Assembly: GCA_004558485.1 (NCBI GenBank)
Contig: SFCS01000004.1
Coordinates: 1 to 64,000, forward strand
Length of the DNA stretch: 64,000 bases
Direction of reading: 5' to 3'
Source of the DNA: Ruminococcus sp.
GTDB taxonomy: Bacteria; Bacillota; Clostridia; Oscillospirales; Acutalibacteraceae
The translations under genes were made by a program, and so were the position numbers. Positions 32,251 to 41,775 of this stretch are shown here, piece after piece. Each line of letters opens with the position of its first letter. Position 1 is the stretch's first letter. The notes under the pieces are model-generated. The model was not told the origin of the DNA and ran no database searches. It worked only from the letters and a program-made list of their open reading frames with translations.

Positions 32251-33530
32251 AGATCGATCATGACCTTTCCGTTCTCTATATGCATCTTGGTGCCGTAAAC
32301 GGCGGAGATCCGTGCGAGACGGTCGATGAAGGACAGATCCTTTGCGGGCTGCGGGATGCCGCGCCGCGCCTCCTCGGCGTCAAAGCCCAGCTCCACGGGG
32401 AGCAGCTCCAGCCGCGTCAGCTTGCCGTCCTCCATTTCCCAATACGGAATGAAGGTCTCGAACATCCTGCGGTCATACATCAGTCCGCGTTTGCCGCCAT
32501 TGGAGCGCGTCCACAAAAGCTCCTTCATGCCTGCATCCACCGGCACGCCGTTTTTCTCATAGTATTCCGCAGGGGCGGACGGCGTGCTGTTGAGCTGCAG
32601 CACAAAGTCGCCGAGCGAATGGAAGATGGGGCGACCTTTGTAGATCTCGATGCCGCGCACAAGGTGCGGCCCATGCCCGATCACGGCGTGCGCGCCGCGG
32701 TCGATGCAATCCCGGCAGAACTTCTCCAAAAATGCGGGGACATTCTCTTTTTCTCCGTCCAACGAATGATCGTGCAGAGAAATCAGCACATAGTCCGCCT
32801 TTTCCTTTGCCTCGTCGATGGACGCCATAATGCGGGCATAGTCCGTCTTGTTCACCTCGACGCGCCTCCCGGGTCTTTCTGCCGTTTCCAGCGTCAGTCC
32901 CGCAAACTCGAAAACGCCCGCGGGCAGCTCCGGCAGATAGCCGTCCTTGCGGTCGCTGTCCGCCTCTTGATTGACGCCGGTCTCGGCGGCAATGTCTCTG
33001 AGCATTTCCATCTGCGCAGCGGTCACCTCAATGACCTCGCTTTGGCGCAGACCGTTGACGCCGGGACGACCGGCATAGACCTTTGAAGGGTTGCCCGCAA
33101 TTGCCGTCGGATGCAGCGACGCTGTCACGGCGATGAGCGCCGCCGTGCCGCTTTTCGTCTGCAAATAGGCAGGCTTTGCCGCAGAGGGCAGATCCCGCCC
33201 CACGCCGGCAAACGCCAGACCCGACTGCTCCAAACAGGCAAGCGTCGACAGAAACCCGTCATAGGAAAAGTCGAACGCATGGTTGTTAGCGGTGGTGATC
33301 ATGTTGCAGCCATAGCTTTTCACCGTGTCGAGCGCCGACGGATCGACGCGCAGATAGGAGCCGCCGCTGAACGGCGAGGCGCAGCAGCTGCCCTCCTTGT
33401 TCAGTGTCGTTTCCAGATTGAAAAAGCGCGCATCGCCGCGCAGAATGAAATCCCGCAGCGTGTCAAACCCGTCATAGGGCGTTTTGTAGACCTCCTGGAT
33501 CAAAAAGTCGCCGACAGCCGTAAATTTCAT
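32247..33530 (-). CDS. CapA-family (PGA synthesis-like) metallophosphoesterase-fold protein
   Basis: A 427-residue protein of the PGA_cap family, related to CapA of poly-gamma-glutamate capsule systems. Family motifs are AVGDFLIQ (residues 4-11), FFNLETTLN (near 36), TTANNHAFDFS (near 82), LISLHDHS (near 235) and VIGHGPHLVRG (near 270), giving the binuclear metal-type residues. It lacks a signal peptide or anchor, unlike CapA, so it acts in the cytosol. The ATG at 33530 follows GGAGGCATATGT and overlaps the peptidase stop. It is the tenth and last gene of the operon. Confidence 0.85.
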   Translation of the reverse strand: MKFTAVGDFLIQEVYKTPYDGFDTLRDFILRGDARFFNLETTLNKEGSCCASPFSGGSYLRVDPSALDTVKSYGCNMITTANNHAFDFSYDGFLSTLACLEQSGLAFAGVGRDLPSAAKPAYLQTKSGTAALIAVTASLHPTAIAGNPSKVYAGRPGVNGLRQSEVIEVTAAQMEMLRDIAAETGVNQEADSDRKDGYLPELPAGVFEFAGLTLETAERPGRRVEVNKTDYARIMASIDEAKEKADYVLISLHDHSLDGEKENVPAFLEKFCRDCIDRGAHAVIGHGPHLVRGIEIYKGRPIFHSLGDFVLQLNSTPSAPAEYYEKNGVPVDAGMKELLWTRSNGGKRGLMYDRRMFETFIPYWEMEDGKLTRLELLPVELGFDAEEARRGIPQPAKDLSFIDRLARISAVYGTKMHIENGKVMIDL

Positions 33531-34675
33531 ACATATGCCTCCGTTGTGAGCTTCAGTGCGAGCCGCAGCGTGGACTCCGTGCCGATCGAAAGACAGTTCT
33601 TCTCGATCCATTCCTCGCGGGTGTGCGCCCCGTTTCCGTAATAGCCGCCGACGCAGACCGCCGGGATACCGCGGGACTGCGGGATGTTGCAGTCGGTCGA
33701 GCCGCTGCGAAACGGCGTTTCTTCCCCTGTGACCGCGCTGATGCTTTCGGCACACAGGGTCTCAAGCTGCGCCTGTGCAGCGGCATCCACGCCGTCTGCA
33801 CAGGGGCGCTCCCCGATAAGCGTTGCCGTCACGGTCGCATCGCCCTTGTTGTACCGCGCGAAGATCTCCTCAAAGTGACGGCGCATTTCCTTGAGACATT
33901 CCACATCGTCCGAGCGGTATTCGCACAGCATCTCCGCCTCTTGGGCAATAGTGTTGACCGATGTGCCGCCCGCAATCGTGCCGACATTATAGGTCGTATG
34001 AACGCCTTCTTTCTTGGGCACCTCCAACGCATAGATGTCCCGCACGATCTGCGACAAAACGGCGATGGCATTGGTGTTGCCAAAGCACGAGAAGGAATGT
34101 CCGCCCGGTGTTTTCACCGTCACGCGATAGCGATGCGAGCCGACACAGCGGTTACAGATTTCATCCAGCGTGCCGTCCACGGTGACAAATCTACCGATCC
34201 TGCCCGCAAAATCATCGAAAAGGCGACGCGAACCCTTGAGGTTGCCCAACCCCTCCTCACAGGAATTGCAGACAAACAGCACGCCGCGCGGCGGCACGAT
34301 GTGATTCTCGACAAAGAATTTTGCCGCCATCAGGATCGTCACCACCGACGCAGTGTCGTCGCCGACGCCGGGACAATGGATGCGCTCGCCGTCATCGACA
34401 TAGGGCATCGGCTCCAAATCGGGAAACACGGTATCGGTGTGTGCCGCAAAAACGGTGATATCCGTTTTGCCGTCGCACCCGATCGGGAAAATAACATTTT
34501 TCGCCTCGTCGATATAGACGCCCTCTGCCCCGATGTCCTCGAGCCACTTTTTACAAAAAGCGGCTCTTTCGTCCTCCCTGTGGGACGGCGCGGGGATGCC
34601 GCACAGAGCGCGCAAAAGCTGCTCCGGCAGTGCCGCATTATCGGTCAAAAACTGCCGTATTATCTGCTCGTTCAT
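33527..34675 (-). CDS. M20-family metallopeptidase/deacylase
   Basis: A 382-residue dizinc hydrolase that removes terminal amino acids or acyl groups. Zinc-site motifs are FAAHTDTVFP (near residue 76), GVGDDTASV (near 103), CEEGLGN (near 135) and the distal ADGVDAAA-to-GSTDCNIPQSRG region. The central dimerisation domain begins at TPGGHSF. ATG at 34675 is chosen since GGGG lies 8 bp before; the upstream GTG abuts that site. It is cytosolic, in the same operon as sugar-phosphate enzymes, hinting at an amide- or peptide-linked sugar substrate. Confidence 0.88.
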   Translation of the reverse strand: MNEQIIRQFLTDNAALPEQLLRALCGIPAPSHREDERAAFCKKWLEDIGAEGVYIDEAKNVIFPIGCDGKTDITVFAAHTDTVFPDLEPMPYVDDGERIHCPGVGDDTASVVTILMAAKFFVENHIVPPRGVLFVCNSCEEGLGNLKGSRRLFDDFAGRIGRFVTVDGTLDEICNRCVGSHRYRVTVKTPGGHSFSCFGNTNAIAVLSQIVRDIYALEVPKKEGVHTTYNVGTIAGGTSVNTIAQEAEMLCEYRSDDVECLKEMRRHFEEIFARYNKGDATVTATLIGERPCADGVDAAAQAQLETLCAESISAVTGEETPFRSGSTDCNIPQSRGIPAVCVGGYYGNGAHTREEWIEKNCLSIGTESTLRLALKLTTEAYV

Positions 34676-34689
34676 TGCCGACACCCCTT

Positions 34690-36171
34690 TTATTTCTCAA
34701 AAAGACCGTTGATCTCCTGCACCGTCTTGCGCACCAGCTGCTCGCCGCCGATGTGGCCGCAGATACCGCTGGAGACATAGGCGGAATAGTGGCTGCCCTT
34801 TTCTGCCTTTTCGGTGGGCAGATACCCCTCTGAGCCACAGCAGAGCTGAATGAGGAAGGTCTGCTTTGCCGCGCTGCGGGCGCGGATCTGGTTGCCGTAG
34901 TCCAAAAACAGCTCAAAGGGGTTGGTGGCAAACGCAATGTCGCCGAGGCGCATCACATGAATTTCCGTTTCCAGAATATCGTGCGTCTGCTGATAGCGAT
35001 AGCGGGCGATGTCGCCGGCATAGATATACAGCTTTGCATTGTCCTTATAATTGATGGTGTCACCGGCTCCTTCAAAGAATTCCCGAAGGGCGCGATCGGC
35101 GGCACGGTACTGGGTGCCGGTCACGCGGCGGATGGGAAGATCCACCTTCAGTACGCGATGCTCAAAGGGCAGCGTATCATAATAGTCGGTGATGTCCTCA
35201 TAGGCATAGAGGATCTCGTTGGCAACGCGTCTGCCCGCAAGCGTGCAGCCTTTGATGTCAAACATGGACGGGTCCGCCCAACGTTCGTTGTGCGTGTCGT
35301 GGTTGATGTTGGGATCCATGACCGGCGTTTCCGGCTCCACCCAGCGGATAAGATCGCGCGGGCACTGATCGCCGGCGGCGGAGCAAAGCGCCAAAACCTT
35401 CAGCTCGTCGCCGAACTTTTCACGCAGGAACTGCTTGACCTTGCCCCAATAGTCCGAGGATATGAAGGAACGGTGCTCCAGCACCTGCGCCGGACATGCC
35501 ACATTTGCGACAACGCCCGTGATCTTACGGTTTTCGTCGAAGGTGTAGAGAATTTCGATACCGCTGTCATTGCCGCCCTCAAGCTGGGTGAAGTTGGCGG
35601 TGTTGGTGTCGCCCCACATCAGCGCCGTGCCGTCGTCATAGCAGGCGCGGCGGCACATGCCGACCGCAGCCCTGCCGAAGCCGTGCGCGATCTGTGCAGG
35701 CTTGCGGGCGTTCCACGCATGGATGACTGCCTCAGCGATCTTCTCCGCGATATACGGCGTCGCCTCGTCCTGCGTCAGCACATTTTCCGTCTGCGGAGCG
35801 GTACTGACATATTCCCCGCCGTCCTTCGCATAGGAAAGCAAGATGTTCGTTGAATTGTCAATTCTGCCGTTGCGGTTATATTCGATGGAGGTATGGCTGT
35901 GAATAGCGCCGATCATCACCTTTTCAAGCGGCAGATCGGTCCTGCCTTCAAGCAGCTTGCGTACGCGCGCCACCATGTTCTCGGAAATGGCAACGATGTC
36001 ACAGGAGCAGATGACCGCCTGCTCGCCGTCTGCCTCAATGGCGAGCGCCGTCACGGTGAGCGGCGTTTCCACATACTCGGAAACGCGCTCATAGAACTGA
36101 CCGGCAAGATATACGGGGCGGTCGGGCGTCATGTCGACCTCCGCCCAACCGAGCTTTAGCTTTTCACTCAT
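34690..36171 (-). CDS. Neutral/alkaline ceramidase-like protein
   Basis: A 493-residue protein resembling the N-terminal catalytic domain of neutral ceramidases, which cleave amide bonds using zinc. Matching features are GWAEVDMTPDRPVYLAGQ at the N-terminus, ICSCDIVAIS, the metal motif IGAIHSHTS (near residue 95), an NVACPAQVLEH-type second metal site (near 230), and LCSAAGDQCPRD, where ceramidases have their Ser-containing active-site loop. There is no signal peptide and the C-terminal ceramidase domain is short. True substrate unknown. Its presence in a sugar operon is unusual. Confidence 0.7.
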   Translation of the reverse strand: MSEKLKLGWAEVDMTPDRPVYLAGQFYERVSEYVETPLTVTALAIEADGEQAVICSCDIVAISENMVARVRKLLEGRTDLPLEKVMIGAIHSHTSIEYNRNGRIDNSTNILLSYAKDGGEYVSTAPQTENVLTQDEATPYIAEKIAEAVIHAWNARKPAQIAHGFGRAAVGMCRRACYDDGTALMWGDTNTANFTQLEGGNDSGIEILYTFDENRKITGVVANVACPAQVLEHRSFISSDYWGKVKQFLREKFGDELKVLALCSAAGDQCPRDLIRWVEPETPVMDPNINHDTHNERWADPSMFDIKGCTLAGRRVANEILYAYEDITDYYDTLPFEHRVLKVDLPIRRVTGTQYRAADRALREFFEGAGDTINYKDNAKLYIYAGDIARYRYQQTHDILETEIHVMRLGDIAFATNPFELFLDYGNQIRARSAAKQTFLIQLCCGSEGYLPTEKAEKGSHYSAYVSSGICGHIGGEQLVRKTVQEINGLFEK

Positions 36172-36187
36172 AGGTATTCCTCCCTTT

Positions 36188-36871
36188 TTACAGCAGCTCG
36201 GCGACTTTTTTGCCGCCGTAGCAAGCGTCCCAATCTGCATCAAACTGTTTGACGGCAATGTCTGCCAGCGGATGACTGATGAGGGCACGGAAGATGTCGG
36301 GCGCGATGGTAACGCTCTGGCAGCCGCACAGCGCCGCGTCACTCACCTGCTGCACATTCTTGAAGCTTGCCGCCAGAACCTTGCAGTCGATGTCGTCATA
36401 CTGTGCAAAGGTGCTGACGATGTCCGCCACAACCTGCACGCCGTTGCCGTTCACCATATCGAGACGGTTGACATAGGGCGCGACAAACGCAGCGCCCGCC
36501 TTTGCCGCCATCAGCGCCTGGGCTGCAGAGAAGATGGTGGTCATGGTGACGGGAATCTCGCCCTCTTTTTTGAGCTGCATGGTCGCTTTGAGACCCGCCT
36601 CGCCGATCGGCACTTTGATATAGAAATTGTCGCCGAGCAGCTTTTTGAGCATCTTCGCCTCTTTGACGATCTCCTCAGCGGTCTTGCCGGTGGTCTGCAC
36701 ATGCAGCATCTTGTCCGGCCCGATGATCTCGCGGATAGTGAGCAGCAGCTTTTTGAGATCGGTCTTTTCACGGGAAATGATGGACGGGTTGGTGGTCACT
36801 CCGGAAATGGGATAAAACTCATTGATGTGGCGGATTGCCTCCACATCGGCGGTGTCAATGATATACAGCAT
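36188..36871 (-). CDS. Transaldolase / fructose-6-phosphate-aldolase-like protein
   Basis: A 227-residue class I aldolase of the short transaldolase (FSA/TalC) group. The start MLYIIDTADV, GVTTNPSIIS (near residue 24), the Schiff-base Lys in NFYIKVP (near 87), and the MTTIFSAAQAL and APYVNRLD stretches are typical. FSA-type enzymes cleave ketose phosphates into glyceraldehyde-3-phosphate and dihydroxyacetone or similar. AAGGAGGAACTTAGT precedes the ATG. In the operon it would act after the FGGY kinase. Confidence 0.92.
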   Translation of the reverse strand: MLYIIDTADVEAIRHINEFYPISGVTTNPSIISREKTDLKKLLLTIREIIGPDKMLHVQTTGKTAEEIVKEAKMLKKLLGDNFYIKVPIGEAGLKATMQLKKEGEIPVTMTTIFSAAQALMAAKAGAAFVAPYVNRLDMVNGNGVQVVADIVSTFAQYDDIDCKVLAASFKNVQQVSDAALCGCQSVTIAPDIFRALISHPLADIAVKQFDADWDACYGGKKVAELL

Positions 36872-36884
36872 ACTAAGTTCCTCC

Positions 36885-38234
36885 TTATTCGACAACTTCA
36901 ATGCCGAGAATGTCGCAAAGATCCCTGATGAGGGCGGTATTATCGCCGTAGGAAATGATGTAGTGCTGGCACATCACATTCTGCGCAAAGTGCTCCACAT
37001 CCTCAAGGAAGATCTCAAGACCCGGGAGCTGCGGCGCGGGCTGCGTCCAGCCTGCCTCCTCCCACTTGGGCGGGGTCTTGCCGGTGCCGGTCAGCAGATG
37101 CATATAATACTTACCGTCGCGGAAGAAGAGTCGGCTCATCGTCAGCTCGCCCGTGCGCACCTTGGAGACATTGAGGATGCCCTCCGCCAGCTCGCCGAAC
37201 GCCGCCGGCATCACCGTCACATCGCCGTCCGCGACCTCTGCCGGGATATAGTCCGGCACACCCGCGATGACGCTGTTTTCAAAGAACTCATAAAACTCGA
37301 GATACGCGCCGCACTGACCGGTCAGTGCCTTCACCATGAGCTGGGTAACATTGCCGAGGCAGTCGTTTTCCGGAATGGTGGACACGCCCGCGCAATCGGC
37401 AAGCAGCATGAAGATCGGTGCGGGTGGGAAGCCGAGCAGCTTTTTCATGCCGTCCACATCTTTAAGGGAAATCGCACCGTAGCCGCGCTCGTCGATGAGG
37501 CTCTTGACCGCCAGATAATAGCCGGCGGCAAGCTCCATGCTCTCCTGCTTTGCGGGCTTTAAGAATTTCCACTTCTTCATTGCGGTGTCGATGACCGCCT
37601 GCTTTTCCTCGGCGGTGATCTTGTCGAAGCGCTGTTTCATTTCGAGCATTTCAAAGGTCTCGATCTCCGGGCCGACCACGCGCTTCAGAGAAGACCCGTC
37701 ATACATTGTGCCGTAGAGGTTCATGTCGCGGTAGCCCGCCATGCCGATGCGTGCGCTGCGCAGCGTATGGGCGGCAGCGGCAGCCTTCACAAAGCTCGCC
37801 ACCTTGGCGGAGTTGGTCTTCTTGCCGATGATGTCATAGACATAGCGGAAACGGTAGCCAAGGTCGGCAAAGGTCTTGCGCAGTGCGCTGGTGCCCGCCT
37901 GGTCGGCGGTGGTGACGATACGGTCACCCTCACGCCAGCCGCAAAGACCCCACAGCACCATCGGCAGATGCCGATACTGCTCGGTAATTTTGACGACCGC
38001 ATGGGTCGGAATCCAACCGGCGATGCAAAGCACGAGCGCATCAAATTCCTGGCCGCGCAGCGCGTCGAGCGCCTTTTTGATGTCCTTTTCCTCATAGTCG
38101 TCGGTCACGGGGTACACGGAGACAAGCTCCACACCCTCCGCCTGCAAAGCCGCCTCTGCCGCTTTGCACTTGTTGACGATGATGTCAACGGGCGTGTTGA
38201 CCTCACCGAATCCGATAAAGGCTGTTTTACGCAT
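36885..38234 (-). CDS. L-fucose/L-arabinose isomerase-fold protein
   Basis: A 449-residue protein resembling the fucose/arabinose isomerase superfamily, which interconverts aldoses and ketoses using a divalent metal. The N-terminal alpha/beta region (AFIGFGEVNTPVDI, ALVLCIAGWIPTHAVV, MVLWGLCGWREGDRI) matches the substrate-binding domain. The C-terminal half (CQHYIISYGD with its His) fits the metal domain. It is shorter than FucI (about 590 residues), so it belongs to the smaller uncharacterised branch. The kinase gene lies 2 bp upstream, and the aldolase gene 13 bp downstream. Confidence 0.8.
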   Translation of the reverse strand: MRKTAFIGFGEVNTPVDIIVNKCKAAEAALQAEGVELVSVYPVTDDYEEKDIKKALDALRGQEFDALVLCIAGWIPTHAVVKITEQYRHLPMVLWGLCGWREGDRIVTTADQAGTSALRKTFADLGYRFRYVYDIIGKKTNSAKVASFVKAAAAAHTLRSARIGMAGYRDMNLYGTMYDGSSLKRVVGPEIETFEMLEMKQRFDKITAEEKQAVIDTAMKKWKFLKPAKQESMELAAGYYLAVKSLIDERGYGAISLKDVDGMKKLLGFPPAPIFMLLADCAGVSTIPENDCLGNVTQLMVKALTGQCGAYLEFYEFFENSVIAGVPDYIPAEVADGDVTVMPAAFGELAEGILNVSKVRTGELTMSRLFFRDGKYYMHLLTGTGKTPPKWEEAGWTQPAPQLPGLEIFLEDVEHFAQNVMCQHYIISYGDNTALIRDLCDILGIEVVE

Positions 38235-38236
38235 AA

Positions 38237-39667
38237 TTATACCTCTTTTCCTTGAAATAGGGCAGCCTCTGCCCGTTTGAAGTTTTTATAGCAAGCGGTG
38301 TAATCCGCTTTGTCCGGATGATAGACCTTGTCTTCCTTGACAAAGGCGCTGCATGCCGCCTTGACATCGCTGAATATGCCGACACCCACCCCGGCAAGGA
38401 TCGCCGTGCCGAGACAGGCGGTCTCTTTGTTTTTGAGCGTCACGATGTCCGCGCCCGTCATGTCTGCCTTGATCTGACACCACAGCGGACTGGTCGCGCC
38501 ACCGCCCATGGAGCGTACCTGTTTGCAGGAAACACCCAGATACTCCAAGTTCTCCCGCAGCATGCAGGCAACCGCCTCCAGGATGCTGCGCACCGCATGA
38601 GCGCGCGTGTGCTCCATCGTCAGACCCATGAACGCGCCGCGCACATCGGGATCGTATTTCGGCATGGTCGAGCCGCAAAGATACGGCAAAAAGACCAACC
38701 CGTCCGAACCCGGCTGCACCTTTGCCGCCAGCTCGTCCAGCTCCTTGAACCCGAACTGCTCACAGAACTGATTTTTGAACCATTTGAGGGCGATGCCCGC
38801 CGTCGGCGTCCAGGTGAGCAAACAATATTTCCCGTCGAAATTCAGATGGCACGGAACGATGCTCTGCGGGTCATAGGGCGGCATCGGACGGTCGGGAGCG
38901 AAGATCGCCATGGTCGTGCCGGTCATCTCGCTGACGACATTGCCACCGATGACACCGGCGCCGATAGCGCCCGCCACCTGATCCATCGCACCCGTCACCA
39001 CCGGCACGCCGAGATAGCTGCCGACAGGCACGCCGCTTTCGCAAAGACGCGGGAGCTTATCCGACGAAATACCGATGAAATCAAGCATTTCCTTCCACCA
39101 GACACCGTTCACGATGTCGAGATACAGGCTGGAGGATTGCAGCGTTTTTTCGGTGACAAATTCGCCGGTCATACGGTAAAGCAGATAGTCCTCCAAAAGA
39201 AACACGCGCCCGATCTTCGCAAACACCTCCGGCAGGTGCTTTTTCACCCAAAGCAGCTTTGCCGCGGGCCAGGTCGCCGTGATCTCCGGCTGACCGGTGA
39301 TCTCATAGACCTTTTTGTTGCCGAACGCCGCCTTGATCTCCTCCGCCTCTGCCGTCGCGCGGTTGTCGAGCCACACGATGGCGTTTGTGAGCGGCTGCCC
39401 CTCCTTATCGGTGAGGACCATCGTTTCGCACTGGGTGTCCACCGCCAAGCCGGACAGCGTGATGCCCTCCGTCACCTCGCGGAAAGCGGAACGGAAAAGC
39501 GCCCAATATTCCTCCGGCGGAAACTCCACGCGGTCACCCGCCACGAGCAGCGTATAGTCTCTCGTCGCACTGCGCACAAGGCCGCCGTTCTCATCGAATA
39601 CCGCCGCCTTGAGCGAAGTTGTGCCGACATCCACGCCGAGCAGATATTTTGCATTCTTCAGACTCAT
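38237..39667 (-). CDS. FGGY-family carbohydrate kinase (xylulokinase-like)
   Basis: A 476-residue sugar kinase. The N-terminal nucleotide/sugar domain begins LLGVDVGTTSLKAAVFD. The sugar-contact stretch is VWLDNRA (near residue 100). The catalytic Asp is in VTGAMDQVAGAIGAG (near 228), and the C-terminal ATP-binding region contains MGGGATSPLWCQIKADMTG (near 390). It should phosphorylate the ketose made by the adjacent isomerase. The gene overlaps the triose-phosphate-isomerase-like gene by 4 bp. The exact sugar is not readable. Confidence 0.92.
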   Translation of the reverse strand: MSLKNAKYLLGVDVGTTSLKAAVFDENGGLVRSATRDYTLLVAGDRVEFPPEEYWALFRSAFREVTEGITLSGLAVDTQCETMVLTDKEGQPLTNAIVWLDNRATAEAEEIKAAFGNKKVYEITGQPEITATWPAAKLLWVKKHLPEVFAKIGRVFLLEDYLLYRMTGEFVTEKTLQSSSLYLDIVNGVWWKEMLDFIGISSDKLPRLCESGVPVGSYLGVPVVTGAMDQVAGAIGAGVIGGNVVSEMTGTTMAIFAPDRPMPPYDPQSIVPCHLNFDGKYCLLTWTPTAGIALKWFKNQFCEQFGFKELDELAAKVQPGSDGLVFLPYLCGSTMPKYDPDVRGAFMGLTMEHTRAHAVRSILEAVACMLRENLEYLGVSCKQVRSMGGGATSPLWCQIKADMTGADIVTLKNKETACLGTAILAGVGVGIFSDVKAACSAFVKEDKVYHPDKADYTACYKNFKRAEAALFQGKEV

Positions 39668-40365
39668 CCGTGCACCTCATCCCACGCGCGGCGCAGCGCG
39701 GACAGCATTTCGTCCACCATTGCCTCCGGATCCTTCGCCTTGATGATGCCGCTGGTGGAGCCGGTCGCCTGTGCGCCGAGCTTTATGGTGTTGTAGACAT
39801 CCTGACCGTTGGAGATGCCCGCACCCTGCAGCACCATGATGGCAGGGTTGATGGCGCGCACGGTCTCGATGGTCTCTTTGACATAGTTGGCGTCGCTGGT
39901 CTTGCCGGTGCCGATCAGCTCGGTCGGCTCCGCCACCAACAGGTTCGGCGACATCTTTGCGATCGCTTTCAGCTCGTCGACCGTGTCGGCACACACGATG
40001 GTCGCCAGCCCCACCTCATCGGCGCGGGCGATGGTCTTTTCAATTTCCGGCAGCGTCAGCTTTTTCTCGGCATGATTGAGCATCACGCCGACAGCGCCCG
40101 CCGCCTTGACCGCCTCAGGCAGCACCGAGCCGAGTCCTCTGCCGGGGGTGAGATAGTCCATGTGCTGTGCGAACACCGAAATGCGTTCGGTGTTCTCCGC
40201 CAAAAGACGGATGTCCGTGTACTGCGGAGTCACGATCACATCCACATCATATTTGATGGCGGCGCGATCGATCGCCTTGGCAAGGCGCAACATATCGTCG
40301 CCGTAGAGATACGCCTTCGGACCGACCTCAAAAAACGGCGGTTTGATGTGAAAATCCTTATACAT
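39664..40365 (-). CDS. Triose-phosphate isomerase-like protein (archaeal-type length)
   Basis: A 233-residue TIM-barrel isomerase. Catalytic residues are visible: Lys in EVGPKAYLYG (near 17), His in AQHMD (near 68) and Glu in VAEPTELIGTG (near 145). It is shorter than the housekeeping bacterial TpiA (about 250 residues) and has archaeal-like loops. Such paralogues in carbohydrate operons can act on triose phosphates or on tetrulose phosphates, as in tetritol catabolism. It is flanked by the SIS isomerase and the kinase. Confidence 0.88.
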   Translation of the reverse strand: MYKDFHIKPPFFEVGPKAYLYGDDMLRLAKAIDRAAIKYDVDVIVTPQYTDIRLLAENTERISVFAQHMDYLTPGRGLGSVLPEAVKAAGAVGVMLNHAEKKLTLPEIEKTIARADEVGLATIVCADTVDELKAIAKMSPNLLVAEPTELIGTGKTSDANYVKETIETVRAINPAIMVLQGAGISNGQDVYNTIKLGAQATGSTSGIIKAKDPEAMVDEMLSALRRAWDEVHG

Positions 40366-40369
40366 AGTC

Positions 40370-40972
40370 CTATCCCTTTCTTTCATTCAGTCGCGCGCCG
40401 ACCGCCCCGCCCGGATGGATGAGAGCAAACTGCTCCTTGCAGTAGCCGGTCTCCTCCATGATGGCACAGATCAGTGCGTCGCACAGCGCGATGGTCGCCA
40501 CAAAGCTGGCGGTCGCCTGCATGTTGAATTTGTCGCTTTCCCTTTCAATGTGCATCGGCAGCACGCAATCGGCGCCGGTGGCGATCGGTGAAGTGAGGTT
40601 TTCGGTGATGCCGATGATAAACGCACCTTTTTTCTTGGCAACATCCAAAACCGGCAGCAGCTCCGCGGTCTTGCCGCCGCGGGAAACCAGCACCACTACC
40701 GTGTCCTTCTGCACCGCGCCGAGTCCGCCGTGCATTGCCTCACAGGGCGGCAAAAACTGCGCGGGGCGTTCGATGCAGCAAAGGGTGTGGGAAAACTTCT
40801 TTGCCGCGATGCCGGAGGAGCCGGAGGCGCTGGTGATGACCTGACGGCAGGCGGAAAGCGCCTCCACCGCTTTTTCAAAGCTCGCCCTATCCAGCGTTTC
40901 GAGCACATCGGCAACCGCCTTTTGTTCGATCACGAGAGAATTCTTCGCCATTTCAAAGGCTTTCTCGGTCAT
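40370..40972 (-). CDS. SIS-domain sugar-phosphate isomerase (KpsF/GutQ-like, without CBS)
   Basis: A 200-residue single-SIS protein. VITSASGSSGIAAKKFSHTL (near residue 45) and VVLVSRGGKTAELLPVLDVA (near 95) are the phosphosugar-binding Ser/Gly loops, and FALIHPGGAVGARL ends it as in arabinose-5-phosphate isomerases. The CBS pair of KdsD/KpsF is absent. It probably interconverts a phosphorylated aldose and ketose. It sits between the DeoR regulator and the TIM-like gene, within the operon. Confidence 0.87.
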   Translation of the reverse strand: MTEKAFEMAKNSLVIEQKAVADVLETLDRASFEKAVEALSACRQVITSASGSSGIAAKKFSHTLCCIERPAQFLPPCEAMHGGLGAVQKDTVVVLVSRGGKTAELLPVLDVAKKKGAFIIGITENLTSPIATGADCVLPMHIERESDKFNMQATASFVATIALCDALICAIMEETGYCKEQFALIHPGGAVGARLNERKG

Positions 40973-40990
40973 ATGTATCCTACCTTTCTT

Positions 40991-41770
40991 TCATTTCCCG
41001 TCCTCCGACAGAAGCACCCGCACGCCCCGTTCCTTCAGCTCCGCGATCGGATCGCGCGGGGCGCAGGCGTTGGTAACAAGATATTCCACGCGATCGATCG
41101 GCGCGATCGCACGCAATGCCACGCGTCCGATCTTGGTGAAGTCCAACGCTGCGATGACGGTGCGCGCCTGTGTCAGCATCTGACTGCACAGCGGCGCCTC
41201 CTCGTCATAGTAGGTGGAAACGCCGTTTTCCGCATCGATGCCGTCTGCGGAAAGCACGAGATAGTCGGCATAGTATGCTGCCAGCTGCTGCGATGCAGCA
41301 TCGCCGTAGACATACTGATATTCCGCGTTGACATTGCCGCCGAGCAGCACCACGCGCAGATTGGGGTGCTTTGCCGCCTCCAGCGCCAACACGATGGAAT
41401 TGGTGATGATCGTCACACCTTTTTTGTCGGCTAGCTGCTCCATCACCGCCAGCGTCGTCGTTCCCGCGTTCATCATCACCGAGCAGTTGTCCCGGATCAT
41501 GTCGGCAACGGTCGCGGCAATCTGCCGCTTTTCCTCACGATTGCTGCCAGAGCGCTGCGCAAGGCTCATATTGTAGTAGGAAGTGTAGGAGCTGACGGCG
41601 CCGCCGTGAACACGGGACAGTGCCCCCTGTTCCTCCAATTCGGCGAGATCGGAGCGAATGCTCACCTCCGATACGCCGAAGCGCGCGGCAAGCTCTGCCA
41701 CGCGCACTCTGCCGCTATGATGCAACAGCTCTAAAATGGCGCTGCGCCGCTCACGCAGAGTCAGTTCCAT
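40991..41770 (-). CDS. DeoR-family transcriptional regulator
   Basis: A 259-residue repressor of the sugar-phosphate-responsive DeoR/GlpR family. The winged helix has RVAELAARFGVSEVSIRSDL (about residues 21-40) and the SRVHGGAV hinge. The sensor domain has NAGTTTLAVMEQL and VTIITNSIVLALE, where family members bind phosphosugars. ATG at 41770 is favoured over a GTG three codons upstream. It is the second gene of the operon it probably autoregulates, through the GAAAG-type repeats downstream of the promoter. Confidence 0.92.
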   Translation of the reverse strand: MELTLRERRSAILELLHHSGRVRVAELAARFGVSEVSIRSDLAELEEQGALSRVHGGAVSSYTSYYNMSLAQRSGSNREEKRQIAATVADMIRDNCSVMMNAGTTTLAVMEQLADKKGVTIITNSIVLALEAAKHPNLRVVLLGGNVNAEYQYVYGDAASQQLAAYYADYLVLSADGIDAENGVSTYYDEEAPLCSQMLTQARTVIAALDFTKIGRVALRAIAPIDRVEYLVTNACAPRDPIAELKERGVRVLLSEDGK

Positions 41771-41775
41771 ACCGC

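Noticed and set aside
34690..36171. Secreted ceramidase as in host-interacting bacteria
   Set aside because: No signal peptide or anchor at the N-terminus; a cytosolic role within the sugar operon fits better.
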